From Mycobacterium shinjukuense (GTDB lineage Bacteria > Actinomycetota > Actinomycetes > Mycobacteriales > Mycobacteriaceae), in the NCBI RefSeq assembly GCF_010730055.1, contig NZ_AP022575.1, positions 3,968,001 to 4,032,000 on the forward strand: a stretch of DNA of 64,000 bases, given 5' to 3'. Every line of letters starts with the position of its first letter. Positions within the stretch are counted from its first letter, which is position 1. Shown here in pieces: positions 8,309-16,114 of this stretch. A model generated the notes under the pieces. That model saw nothing but the letters and a program-made list of their open reading frames with translations. It was not told the DNA's origin and made no database searches. The position numbers and the translations under genes were made by a program.

Positions 8309-8326
8309 AATACCCATACGGGTATT
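8309..8326. promoter_or_regulatory. CsoR/CstR-type operator within AhpD-like gene promoter
   Basis: AATACCCATACGGGTATT is an inverted repeat (arms AATACCC and GGGTATT, spacer ATAC). It resembles the T-A-C-C-C...G-G-G-T-A boxes bound by CsoR-family repressors. Directly downstream, TATAGT (8329-8334) is a good -10 element for a transcript starting at or next to ATG 8341. The operator therefore fills the -35/-10 spacer, the expected repression position. Confidence 0.6.
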
Positions 8327-8340
8327 GGTATAGTGGCAAC

Positions 8341-8715
8341 ATGGACCCACAGCACCGTCACCACGACGTTCTCAACGACCTCAACCCGCAACACCGCGCA
8401 CTGCGCCGGATGATCCCCGACGTCTATCGCGGGTTCGTCGAGATGAGCAACGCGGCGATGTCGTCCGGTGCTCTGGACAAAAAGGTCAAGGAGCTGATGG
8501 CTCTTGCGATCGGGGTGGTGCACGGGTGTGACGGCTGCATCGCGTCGCACGCCCAGGCGGCGGCCCGCGCCGGAGCGTCCAAGGAGGAGGCCGCCGAGGC
8601 CATCGGCGTCAGCATCATGATGCACGGCGGGCCGGCCACCATCTACGGCGCACGGGCGTACGACGCGTTCTGCGAATTCGCCGATGCCCGACCCGACGGC
8701 GTGGCCGCGGGCTGA
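8341..8715 (+). CDS. AhpD-like carboxymuconolactone decarboxylase family protein
   Basis: The protein is 124 residues. The central motif VVHGCDGCIASHAQAAARAG holds the C-x-x-C and the downstream His of the AhpD active site. Such proteins reduce peroxides or protein disulfides using the redox-active Cys pair. The transcript is probably leaderless, since the -10 element ends seven bases before the ATG. The promoter contains the CsoR/CstR-type operator, so expression should rise when the divergent repressor is inactivated. This fits a thiol- or peroxide-defence role together with DUF302. Confidence 0.8.
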   Translation: MDPQHRHHDVLNDLNPQHRALRRMIPDVYRGFVEMSNAAMSSGALDKKVKELMALAIGVVHGCDGCIASHAQAAARAGASKEEAAEAIGVSIMMHGGPATIYGARAYDAFCEFADARPDGVAAG

Positions 8716-8794
8716 GTGGCCTCGGCCAGGTCGGCGCCGACAGCGGCACGGGTCCGCTTGCGTGGCCCGCTGCCGGCATTGAATGATCGGGCGC

Positions 8795-9595
8795 ATGGCG
8801 CACACCGGCAACGACGCAGCGCACGCTGCCAAGAGGAAGAACCGCGGCGTCAACCGGTGGGAGCTGGTGACGTGCGCGCTGGGCGGTCACGCCACCTATG
8901 CGCCCGACGACGAGGCACTCGCCGACCGGCTCCGAGCCACCACCACGCTCGGTGAGGTATGGCGCTGCCTGCGCTGCGGGGACTTCGCCCTCGGCGAGCC
9001 GCACGGCCGGGGCCGCCCCGAGGACGCGCCAATGATCATGCGCGGCAAGGCGTTACGCCAGGCCATCATCATCCGCGCACTCGGGGTCGAGCGGCTGTTG
9101 CGGGCGGTGGTGCTGGCACTCGCGGCCTGGGCGGTGTGGGAGTTCCGCGGGGCGCGCGGGGCCATCCAAGCCACGCTGGACCGTTATCTGCCGGCTTTCC
9201 GCGCCGCCGGATTCAAGGTCGATCAGATGTCGGCGATACACGAGTTGGAAAAGGCGTTGGCCGCCAAACCATCCACGTTGGCCTTGATCACCGTCATGCT
9301 GAGCGGCTATGCGGTGTTACAGGTCGTCGAGGGCGTCGGCCTGTGGTTGTTGAAGCGCTGGGGCGAGTACTTCGCGGTGGTGGCCACTTCGATCTTCCTG
9401 CCGCTGGAGATCTATGACCTGACCAAGGGCGTCACCATGACCCGGGTGGTGACCTTCACCATCAACATGGCGGCGGTGATCTACCTGCTGGTCGCCAAGC
9501 GGCTGTTTGGTCTACGGGGTGGGCGCGAGGCCTACGACGAGGAACGCCGCGGCGAGCAGTTGCTCGACCTCGAGCGCGCCGCCATGACGGCCTGA
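8795..9595 (+). CDS. DUF2127 family membrane protein
   Basis: The product is about 266 residues from ATG 8795; an ATG at 8783 is also in frame. The N-terminal 60-70 residues contain C-x-x-C (WRCLRCGDF) and RWELVTCALGGHATYAP, suggesting a small zinc-ribbon-like segment. The rest holds about four membrane spans (for example AVVLALAAWAVWEF, LALITVMLSGYAVLQVV, YFAVVATSIFLPLEIYDLTKG, VVTFTINMAAVIYLLVAKRL), matching DUF2127. The YDLTKG segment between spans is characteristic. The function is unknown. Confidence 0.7.
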   Translation: MAHTGNDAAHAAKRKNRGVNRWELVTCALGGHATYAPDDEALADRLRATTTLGEVWRCLRCGDFALGEPHGRGRPEDAPMIMRGKALRQAIIIRALGVERLLRAVVLALAAWAVWEFRGARGAIQATLDRYLPAFRAAGFKVDQMSAIHELEKALAAKPSTLALITVMLSGYAVLQVVEGVGLWLLKRWGEYFAVVATSIFLPLEIYDLTKGVTMTRVVTFTINMAAVIYLLVAKRLFGLRGGREAYDEERRGEQLLDLERAAMTA

Positions 9596-9680
9596 CCGGC
9601 CGCGCGGTCCGCGGTCATCCCGCAAGGCGGCCGTCGAGATATCGGTCGCAAACCTTGTCGGTCATGGAGTTCCTAATGGT

Positions 9681-10792
9681 CTTTGGGGTTAGCGGCGAAA
9701 CGCCTCGGCGGGGTCGATTCGTGTGACGCGGCGCACCGGCAGCAGCGATGCCAGCACGGCCATGACGGCGGTGGCCGCCGCCATCGCGGCCAGCAGGGCG
9801 GGGGTGACCTCGACGGTGACATCACCCATGCGGTCAGCGAGCAGGAACTGCGCGCCGTAGGCGATCGCCGCGCCCAGCGCATATCCCAGCCCGGCGATCA
9901 CGGCGGCCTGGGCAAGCACGATGCGACACAACCGGCTTGGGCGCACACCCAGGGCCAAAAGCACACCGAAGTCCCGCATCTGCTCGGAGGTAGCCGCCAA
10001 CACCGTCAAACCCACCAATGCGACCCCCACCAGCGCCGCGATGGCAATCATCGTCGTGAGCGGGCGTCCGATCATCGAGACGATGATGTCGCGGCCGTTG
10101 TCGGCGAAGGCCGCGGCGGTGAGCGCGTCCATGCCCGGCACGCCGCGACGAATGGCGGTGGCCAGCTGAGCGGCGGTGTACCCGTCTTGGGGTTGCACCA
10201 GGAAAAACGACACCCGATTGCCCGCCCGCAGCAGCCGCGCGGCGTCGGGCAACGAGACAAACGCATAAAAGTTGCCCAGCGCGGCGGTTTGCTCGGAGAG
10301 CCCCACGACGGTGAACGGCTCGTCGACGATCCGGACCCGGTCACCGAGGCGAACACCGCTCTTGGCGGCCAGCACCCGATCCAGCACCACCTCGCCGGGC
10401 CCGGTGATGGTGCGTCCTTGAGCCAGCGACCAGGGGCCGCCCACACCGGTGTGCACGTCATAGCCCACCACGAAGTAGGGGGTCTGGGCGCCGTTGTGCA
10501 CGAAGTCGGACGGTTGGCCGAGGATCGGGTCGGCGAACCTGACCCCGGGAACGGCCAGCAGGCGGCCCTTGCCGTCGGCGGGCAGCCAGGACACGGCGCG
10601 AAACATCTGCTCCACACCGGGCTGGACCACCCAGACCGCCGCCTTGGAATGGTCGATGTAGGTGGTGACCTGGTTAGTGGTGCCGACGAAGATGCCGGAG
10701 ATCACCAGCACCAGCAGCACGGCACACCCGACACCCAACACCGAGAACACGAACCGGGCACGCTCGGCGGCGAGGTTTTGGACGGCGAGCAT
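9681..10792. repeat. Direct repeat copy 1 (permease gene duplication)
   Basis: About 1.1 kb duplicated at 15004-16114 in the same orientation, with offset 5,322 bp. From 9681 to about 10255 I find two mismatches to the second copy. The stretch from about 10255 to 10650 is clearly more divergent, and similarity rises again toward 10792. Outside the repeat the flanks differ. Confidence 0.9.
9689..10792 (-). CDS. FtsX/MacB-type ABC transporter permease, copy 1
   Basis: The protein is 367 residues. It has one N-terminal membrane span (about residues 14-36), an extracytoplasmic domain of roughly 190 residues, and three C-terminal spans ending in RRVTRIDPAEAFRR, the usual end of FtsX-like permeases. 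Such permeases work by mechanotransmission, moving peptides, lipids or lipoproteins without a classic channel. The start codon overlaps the stop of the cysteine desulfurase gene (TGATG), so translation is coupled and this is the last gene of the operon. Compared with the second copy I count 16 substitutions, all at residues 23-175; residues 176-367 are identical. It probably pairs with copy 2 and the ATPase at 14288. Confidence 0.85.
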   Translation of the reverse strand: MLAVQNLAAERARFVFSVLGVGCAVLLVLVISGIFVGTTNQVTTYIDHSKAAVWVVQPGVEQMFRAVSWLPADGKGRLLAVPGVRFADPILGQPSDFVHNGAQTPYFVVGYDVHTGVGGPWSLAQGRTITGPGEVVLDRVLAAKSGVRLGDRVRIVDEPFTVVGLSEQTAALGNFYAFVSLPDAARLLRAGNRVSFFLVQPQDGYTAAQLATAIRRGVPGMDALTAAAFADNGRDIIVSMIGRPLTTMIAIAALVGVALVGLTVLAATSEQMRDFGVLLALGVRPSRLCRIVLAQAAVIAGLGYALGAAIAYGAQFLLADRMGDVTVEVTPALLAAMAAATAVMAVLASLLPVRRVTRIDPAEAFRR

Positions 10793-12009
10793 CACCGCGA
10801 CGCGCTCCCGGTGCCGGCGATACCACGCAACCGCTGCACGGCCCGTGTCGTGACCGACACGACGCGATCGATGTCGTGCGAGGACACGTCGGGCCCCAGC
10901 GAGAATCGCACGGTGGACCGAGCGGCCCGGTGGGTCAAACCCATGGCCGTCAGCACGTGCGACACCGACCCGGTGTGGCAGGCCGCCCCGGTGGATACGT
11001 AGATGCCCTGCATGTCCAGTGCGTCGGCCAGCGCGTCGGCGCGAATCCCGTCGAATCGCACGCTGATCGTCTCCTCCAGCACCGGTTCGGTGGTGTTGAC
11101 GTGCACACCATCGACTCCGGCAAGGCCCGCGATCAACCGTTCGCGACGGTCCCGCATGCCCAGGCGGTAACCCATCGACATCCGCCGCAGGCACACATCG
11201 GCGGCGGCGGCCATGCCCATGGCCCCGGCCACGTTCTCGGTGCCCGCCCGCAACCGGTTCTCCTGGGGGCCGCCGCGCACCAACGACACCAACCGATGCC
11301 CGTCGCGGACCGCCAGGGCGCCCACCCCGCGGGGGCCACCGAACTTGTGCGCGGACACCGAGATCAACGTCGCGTCCACGGCGGTCAGGCTGAGCTTGCC
11401 GGCCGTGTGCACGGCGTCGGTATGAAACGCCACACCGGCGCGGGTGGCCGCCGCGGCAATCTCGGTCACCGGCTGAATCGCCCCGGTCTCGTTGTTGGCG
11501 TGCATCACTGACGCCAATACGGTGTCCGGTCGTATCGCCGCCGCGACCGCCGCGGCCTCGACATGACCACCCGGGCCGGGTTCCACCGTGGTGACTGTCA
11601 CTCCCAATTCCTCGAGCGCACGGGCGTTTTCGAGAATGGCCGAGTGCTCGATCGACGTGGTCACCAGATGCCCGGAAAATCCGCGCGCGGCAAACGTGCC
11701 CCACAGCGCCAGCGCGTTGGCCTCGCTGCCACCGGACGTCAACACCACCTCGCCGGGAGCCACACCCAGCAGCCGGGCGATGGACCGCCGCGCGACCCAC
11801 AAAGCCTCGGCGGCCGCGCGCCCGGCCCGGTGACCACTGGACGGATTGCCGACCAGCCGCTGGCCGGCCCGCACCGCCCGGGCGGCAGCGGGATGTAACG
11901 GCGCCGTGGCCGCGTAGTCCAGGTACAGCTCGTCGGCCCCGCCGGCCCCTGCCTCGACCGGCCATGCCGGCGCGTGAGCCGTGCTAGCCACCGCAGATAG
12001 TGGTGCCAT
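10792..12009 (-). CDS. NifS/IscS-like cysteine desulfurase (class V aminotransferase)
   Basis: The product is about 405 residues from ATG 12009; an in-frame TTG lies at 12042. The pyridoxal-phosphate Lys is in ISVSAHKFGGPRGVGAL. The mobile catalytic Cys is in YVSTGAACHTGSVSHVL. HANNETG and HTDAVHTAGK are also standard for the family. These enzymes convert cysteine to alanine and leave a persulfide on the Cys for transfer to a scaffold or sulfur carrier. The gene overlaps the end of the IscU-like gene by about 26 bp and is coupled to the permease by TGATG. Housekeeping suf genes are not here, so a dedicated sulfur donor for this operon is inferred. Confidence 0.85.
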   Translation of the reverse strand: MAPLSAVASTAHAPAWPVEAGAGGADELYLDYAATAPLHPAAARAVRAGQRLVGNPSSGHRAGRAAAEALWVARRSIARLLGVAPGEVVLTSGGSEANALALWGTFAARGFSGHLVTTSIEHSAILENARALEELGVTVTTVEPGPGGHVEAAAVAAAIRPDTVLASVMHANNETGAIQPVTEIAAAATRAGVAFHTDAVHTAGKLSLTAVDATLISVSAHKFGGPRGVGALAVRDGHRLVSLVRGGPQENRLRAGTENVAGAMGMAAAADVCLRRMSMGYRLGMRDRRERLIAGLAGVDGVHVNTTEPVLEETISVRFDGIRADALADALDMQGIYVSTGAACHTGSVSHVLTAMGLTHRAARSTVRFSLGPDVSSHDIDRVVSVTTRAVQRLRGIAGTGSASR

Positions 12010-12385
12010 CGTCGTGAATTCCGTTGCGGTAGTTGTGGACAAGGCGGTGCGCCAGGTCGGCGCCCAGGCGTGCGACGTGCCGTTGCTCCGGTCCCAGGCC
12101 GCCCGACCACCGAAGAACCCGAGGTTCGTCGAGCTCGGCGATGTCAGCGATCGCCATGCCGCTCAGGTGCTCGGTCAGGATCGATGCGATGGCAAGCGAG
12201 GCCGAGCAACCATAGGCCTCAAACCCGATCTCGGTGACCGCATCGTCTCGGACGCACGCGGTGAGCAGGATCTGGTCTCCGCATACCGGGTTGCCGACAA
12301 AGGCTGAGACGTCGGGGTTGGGCAACCGACCGCAGTTGCGGGGATTGGTGAAATGATCGACCACCGTGGGACTGTAGTGGGGCAT
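11984..12385 (-). CDS. IscU/NifU-like scaffold protein lacking the third ligand Cys, C-terminus CGG
   Basis: The protein is 133 residues. NPRNCGRL, VGNPVCGDQI and YGCSASLAIA match the first two IscU Cys blocks. The third block, normally H-C in PVK-x-H-C-S-x-L-A, reads RHVARLGADLAHRL, so that Cys is Val, and the L-P-P-V-K chaperone motif is absent (GLGPEQ). A new Cys lies at the very end, in TTICGG before the stop at 11984. With two of three cluster ligands it is unlikely to act as a normal [2Fe-2S] scaffold. The terminal Gly-Gly recalls ThiS/MoaD sulfur carriers, which are adenylated there, but the fold is different, so this is only suggestive. It sits 3 bp after the LuxE-like gene. Confidence 0.75.
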   Translation of the reverse strand: MPHYSPTVVDHFTNPRNCGRLPNPDVSAFVGNPVCGDQILLTACVRDDAVTEIGFEAYGCSASLAIASILTEHLSGMAIADIAELDEPRVLRWSGGLGPEQRHVARLGADLAHRLVHNYRNGIHDDGTTICGG

Positions 12386-12388
12386 GGC

Positions 12389-13534
12389 TTATGCGGGTGC
12401 GGTTGTGATTGCCGGTTCACATTCGGCGACGACCTGGCGGGAGTCCAGGTATCTCTCGATACTGACGGCGCAGCAACCGAGTTCGGCGCCCTGCCGACGA
12501 CGCCGGAACCGCACGGTTTGGCCGGTGCGGCCGCATGGGCAGGCGCTGTCGTCGACCTCGCCGACGTCGTCGGAAAGCAGAAACCCGGGATAGGCGGTGT
12601 TGAGCGCGTCCAGGATGGCGATGCCGCCGGTCTTGCCGGGCTCGAGTTCGATTGCGGGGTCGCCGATGTCGCGGATGGACACATAGCACCATGGCGGCAC
12701 GTGCTTGCGGTGCCGCTCGCACTCGATGGCCAGCATGTTGGACTCGATCATCCCGTACATGTCACGGATGCGGGTCCGGTCGATGCCGAGGAATCGTTCG
12801 GCCCTGTCGTTGAACTCCTCGCGGCTGATAGAGCGCCCGGTGTATTGCTTCCAGCCGCCGAGCATGATGATCAGCGATTCGGGGTCCAGGGTCAGCGGAA
12901 TCGCCTCCAATTCCAGGTATCTCATGAACCGGGCGACGATAAACGGTGGGCCGATGATGTGCCGGGTCATCCTGTTCTCCCAGTGGCGGAGGCATCCCAG
13001 CGCTTCCTCCGGGTTGAATGCGTAGTCCCGCACCAGGTAGCGGTGGTCGTCGAGCAGCCCGGTGAGCAGATTGAACACCTTAACCATGCCCATCTCGGGG
13101 ACTTCGGCGGTGGACGGACACAAGAACAATCCGGCGCCCCGGGAGATGCCGAAGAAATCGCGGTAGCAGCCGAGGATGCCCACCGACGCCCGGGTGACGG
13201 TCAGCGCATCGCGGCGGGCGACCGACGGCACGCCCCCGGTGCCCGTCGACCGGATCTCCATCTCGACGTCCGGCAGTCCCACGGTCATCAGGGCGTGCGC
13301 GCCGGCTTGTTTGAACATCCCAACCGGCAACAGCGGAATCCGGCGCAAGTCGCCAAACCCGTGGATGTCGGTCGGGTTGACACCCGCGGCGTCGCACTGC
13401 GCGCGGTAGAAGCCATTGCGTTGGTAATGAAGGGCAAACGCTTTACGTAAGGAATCGGTGAGCGACTGGCGCCACGTGTCACCCGGCACCCGCATTGCCT
13501 CGCCGGGCATTCCCAACATGGTGGCTAGTTCCAC
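12389..13534 (-). CDS. LuxE/PaaK-like acyl-protein synthetase (adenylate-forming)
   Basis: The protein is 381 residues. RSTGTGGVPSVARR is the phosphate-binding loop typical of LuxE (STGTSG). MYGMIESNML is the adenylate-forming Y-G-x-x-E block, and CPCGRTGQTVRFRRRRQGAE is the C-terminal C-x-C-G-R-T-G signature seen in PaaK and F390-synthetase relatives, followed by CCAVSIERYL. LuxE enzymes activate a carboxylate as an acyl-AMP and pass it to a protein Cys; PaaK passes it to CoA. No luxA/B/C/D is present, so this is not bioluminescence. It lies in a seven- to eight-gene operon with sulfur-mobilising proteins, so carboxylate-to-thioester or thiocarboxylate chemistry is a reasonable inference. 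Confidence 0.8.
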   Translation of the reverse strand: MELATMLGMPGEAMRVPGDTWRQSLTDSLRKAFALHYQRNGFYRAQCDAAGVNPTDIHGFGDLRRIPLLPVGMFKQAGAHALMTVGLPDVEMEIRSTGTGGVPSVARRDALTVTRASVGILGCYRDFFGISRGAGLFLCPSTAEVPEMGMVKVFNLLTGLLDDHRYLVRDYAFNPEEALGCLRHWENRMTRHIIGPPFIVARFMRYLELEAIPLTLDPESLIIMLGGWKQYTGRSISREEFNDRAERFLGIDRTRIRDMYGMIESNMLAIECERHRKHVPPWCYVSIRDIGDPAIELEPGKTGGIAILDALNTAYPGFLLSDDVGEVDDSACPCGRTGQTVRFRRRRQGAELGCCAVSIERYLDSRQVVAECEPAITTAPA

Positions 13535-13580
13535 GACATCTCCTTCGGTGGCCGCGTGCGGAATCTGCTACACCGCAGCG

Positions 13581-14234
13581 TTAGGGGCCTGGCACGTAGC
13601 GCAGGTAGGGCAGCGGGGCTTTCCAGCCATTGGGATAGGTCTGGCGAGCCTGATCGTCGGGGATCCAGGGGGCAATGATCACGTCCTCTCCCTGGCGCCA
13701 TTGCGCCGGGGTGGCCAGACCATCGGCAAGCAACTTTAGCGAGTCGATCGCCCGCAGCACCTCATCGAAGTTGCGGCCGGTCGTCATCGGGTAGATCAGC
13801 ACGAGCATGATCATCTTGTTGGGAGCTATCACGAATACGTTTCGTAGCGTGGCATTTTCGGCCGGCGTACGCTCGGTGGGGTCGCCGGTGGCATTTCCGG
13901 GAAGCATTCCGTACAGCTTCGACACGGCGTAGTCGGTGTCGGCGATCAACGGGTAGTTGGGGGCAATACCGGTTGTGCAGGCGATGTCCTCGGACCACCT
14001 GGCGTGGTTGTCGAGCGGGTCGACCGACAGGCCGATGATCTTTACGTTGCGACGGTCGAAGTCGGACTTGATCGTGGCCAGGTGGCCGAGTTCGGTCGTG
14101 CACACCGGCGTGAAGTCGCGAGGATGTGAGAACAGCATCGCCCAGCTGTCGCCCATCCACTCGTGGAACCTGATGGGGCCCTCGGTGGTCATGGCGTGGA
14201 AGTCGGGCGCGATGTCGCCGATCGTCAGGGTCAT
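13581..14234 (-). CDS. 1-Cys peroxiredoxin (Prx6 type)
   Basis: The protein is 217 residues, the usual size for Prx6-type enzymes. The active-site motif is HPRDFTPVCTTELGHLATIK, with peroxidatic Cys in P-V-C-T-T-E. The long C-terminal domain is typical, with DDQARQTYPNGW near the end. No resolving Cys of the 2-Cys type is evident. These enzymes reduce peroxides and lipid hydroperoxides. It lies in the middle of the operon, 53 bp downstream of the ATPase gene. Protection of reactive thiols formed by the neighbouring enzymes, or oxidation of a product, are both possible. Confidence 0.9.
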   Translation of the reverse strand: MTLTIGDIAPDFHAMTTEGPIRFHEWMGDSWAMLFSHPRDFTPVCTTELGHLATIKSDFDRRNVKIIGLSVDPLDNHARWSEDIACTTGIAPNYPLIADTDYAVSKLYGMLPGNATGDPTERTPAENATLRNVFVIAPNKMIMLVLIYPMTTGRNFDEVLRAIDSLKLLADGLATPAQWRQGEDVIIAPWIPDDQARQTYPNGWKAPLPYLRYVPGP

Positions 14235-14287
14235 CGAATCGCTCCAATCCGGTTAGGTTGTGACGATGATCGCGGTGCTCGCATGTG

Positions 14288-14995
14288 TTAGGCCGCGGTC
14301 GTGACGAGCTGGCCGTCCTCGAGGTGCAGCACCCGGTCGGCGATGGTGTGCAGGCGGGCATCGTGGGTGACGATGACCACCGCGCAGTCCTGGGCCTTGG
14401 CCGCGGTGGCCAGTTGGCCGGTGACTTTCTGGCCGGTGGCCGAGTCGAGGTTGGCGGTGGGTTCGTCGGCCAGGATGACGTCGGGACCCATGGCCAGCGC
14501 CCGAGCGGCGGCCACACGCTGTTTCTCCCCGCCCGACAGCGTCGCCGGCCGGTGTTGGGCGCGGTGTCCCAGATCCAGGGATTCCAGCAGCTCGGTGGCC
14601 CGAGCCAGCGCCGCCGGTTTACGCACGCCCGCGTAGCGAAGCGGCAACGCCACGTTGTCGACGCTGGTCAGTGACGCCAACAGGTTGTAGTCCTGGAACA
14701 CAAACCCCACCCGGTGTAGCCGCGTCTCGGCGCGCTGGCGCGGCGACAGCGCTCCCGCGTCCTGGCCGCCGATGTGCACCGCGCCGCTGTCGGGTGTCAG
14801 CAGCAGCCCCATCACCAACAGCGCGGTGGTCTTGCCGCCGCCGGAAGGCCCGACCACCAGCACCACCTCGCCGCGCCGCACCGACAGGCTGATGCCCTTG
14901 AGGGCGTGCACCGCGGTGTCACCGTCGCCGTACCGGTGGTGGATGTCGGTGAGCTGCAGCACCGGTGCGGGCGGGTGTTCCTGCGAGCTGCCCAT
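14288..14995 (-). CDS. ABC transporter ATP-binding protein (LolD/MacB type)
   Basis: The protein is 235 residues. Walker A is GPSGGGKTTALL, the signature is LSGGEKQRVAAARALAMGPD, and Walker B is VILADEPTANLDS. Size and motifs match the ATPases that drive FtsX/MacB/LolCE permeases. It lies 15 bp after the permease gene at 15011, so the first permease, this ATPase and the last permease probably form one exporter or extractor. Only one ATPase gene serves two permease genes, as in LolCDE. Confidence 0.95.
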   Translation of the reverse strand: MGSSQEHPPAPVLQLTDIHHRYGDGDTAVHALKGISLSVRRGEVVLVVGPSGGGKTTALLVMGLLLTPDSGAVHIGGQDAGALSPRQRAETRLHRVGFVFQDYNLLASLTSVDNVALPLRYAGVRKPAALARATELLESLDLGHRAQHRPATLSGGEKQRVAAARALAMGPDVILADEPTANLDSATGQKVTGQLATAAKAQDCAVVIVTHDARLHTIADRVLHLEDGQLVTTAA

Positions 14996-15003
14996 GGGCC
15001 TCC

Positions 15004-16114
15004 TTTGGGGTTAGCGGCGAAACGCCTCGGCGGGGTCGATTCGTGTGACGCGGCGCACCGGCAGCAGCGATGCCAGCACGGCCATGACGGCGGTGGCCGC
15101 CGCCATCGCGGCCAGCAGGGCGGGGGTGACCTCGACGGTGACATCACCCATGCGGTCAGCGAGCAGGAACTGCGCGCCGTAGGCGATCGCCGCGCCCAGC
15201 GCATATCCCAGCCCGGCGATCACGGCGGCCTGGGCAAGCACGATGCGACACAACCGGCTTGGGCGCACACCCAGGGCCAAAAGCACACCGAAGTCCCGCA
15301 TCTGCTCGGAGGTAGCCGCCAACACCGTCAGACCCACCAATGCGACCCCCACCAGCGCCGCGATGGCAATCATCGTCGTGAGCGGGCGTCCGATCATCGA
15401 GACGATGATGTCGCGGCCGTTGTCGGCGAAGGCCGCGGCGGTGAGCGCGTCCATGCCGGGCACGCCGCGACGAATGGCGGTGGCCAGCTGAGCGGCGGTG
15501 TACCCGTCTTGGGGTTGCACCAGGAAAAACGACACCCGATTGCCCGCCCGCAGCAGCCGCGCGGCGTCGGGCAACGAGACGAACGCATAGCAGTTGGTTG
15601 CCGCGGCGGTCTGCTCGGAGAGCCCGACGACGGTGAACGGCTCGTCGGCGATCCGGACCCGGTCGCCCAGGCGGACACCGTTCTTGGCGGCCAGCACCCG
15701 ATCCAGCACCACCTCGCCGGGCCCGGTGATGGTGCGTCCTTGAGCCAGCGACCAGGGGCCGCCCACACCGGTTTTGGTGTCGTAGCCGACCACGAAATAG
15801 GCGGTGTGGGTGCCGTTGTGCACGAAGTCGGACGGTTGGCCGAGGATCGGGTCGGCCGACTTGACGCCCGGGATGGCCAGCAGGCGGCCCTTGCCGTCGG
15901 CGGGCAGCCAGGACACCGCCTTGAACATCTGCGAGACGCCGGGCTGGACCACCCAGACCGCCGCCTTGGAATGGTCGATGTAGGTGGTGACCTGGTTGGT
16001 GGTGCCGACGAAGATGCCGGAGATCACCAGCACCAGCAGCACGGCAAACCCGACACCCAACACCGAGAACACGAACCGGGCACGCTCGGCGGCGAGGTTT
16101 TGGACGGCGAGCAT
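15004..16114. repeat. Direct repeat copy 2 (permease gene duplication)
   Basis: Second copy of the 1.1-kb repeat at 9681-10792, same orientation. Recombination between the two copies would remove the ATPase, peroxiredoxin, LuxE-like, IscU-like and NifS-like genes as a 5.3-kb circle and leave a single hybrid permease. Confidence 0.9.
15011..16114 (-). CDS. FtsX/MacB-type ABC transporter permease, copy 2
   Basis: The protein is 367 residues with the same topology as the copy at 9689: one N-terminal span, a large extracytoplasmic domain, then three spans. ATG 16114 overlaps the stop of the 46-codon gene upstream (TGATG), which fixes the start and implies coupled translation. The extracytoplasmic part differs from copy 1 at 16 positions, whereas the membrane and cytoplasmic C-terminal half is identical. 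The ATPase gene follows after 15 bp. Two different permeases with one ATPase suggest a LolC/LolE-like heterodimer acting on a specific ligand outside the membrane. Confidence 0.85.
   Translation of the reverse strand: MLAVQNLAAERARFVFSVLGVGFAVLLVLVISGIFVGTTNQVTTYIDHSKAAVWVVQPGVSQMFKAVSWLPADGKGRLLAIPGVKSADPILGQPSDFVHNGTHTAYFVVGYDTKTGVGGPWSLAQGRTITGPGEVVLDRVLAAKNGVRLGDRVRIADEPFTVVGLSEQTAAATNCYAFVSLPDAARLLRAGNRVSFFLVQPQDGYTAAQLATAIRRGVPGMDALTAAAFADNGRDIIVSMIGRPLTTMIAIAALVGVALVGLTVLAATSEQMRDFGVLLALGVRPSRLCRIVLAQAAVIAGLGYALGAAIAYGAQFLLADRMGDVTVEVTPALLAAMAAATAVMAVLASLLPVRRVTRIDPAEAFRR

Noticed and set aside
9683..11002. Plus-strand open frame of 439 codons, repeated at 14774-16339
   Set aside because: Both frames are antisense to the duplicated permease genes, and their similarity only reflects the duplication. 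No ribosome site or domain was seen.
9689..11965. A 758-codon minus-strand frame joining the permease with upstream sequence
   Set aside because: The N-terminal 390 codons are an out-of-frame reading of the NifS-like gene. The true permease start is ATG 10792, coupled to the desulfurase stop.
12353..13450. 365-codon plus-strand frame opposite the LuxE-like gene
   Set aside because: It is antisense to a gene with clear catalytic motifs and has no supporting features.
12389..13534. A luciferase (lux) bioluminescence operon, considered because of the LuxE-like gene
   Set aside because: No luxA, luxB, luxC or luxD gene is present in the cluster; the LLM protein at 4842 is unlinked and of another type.
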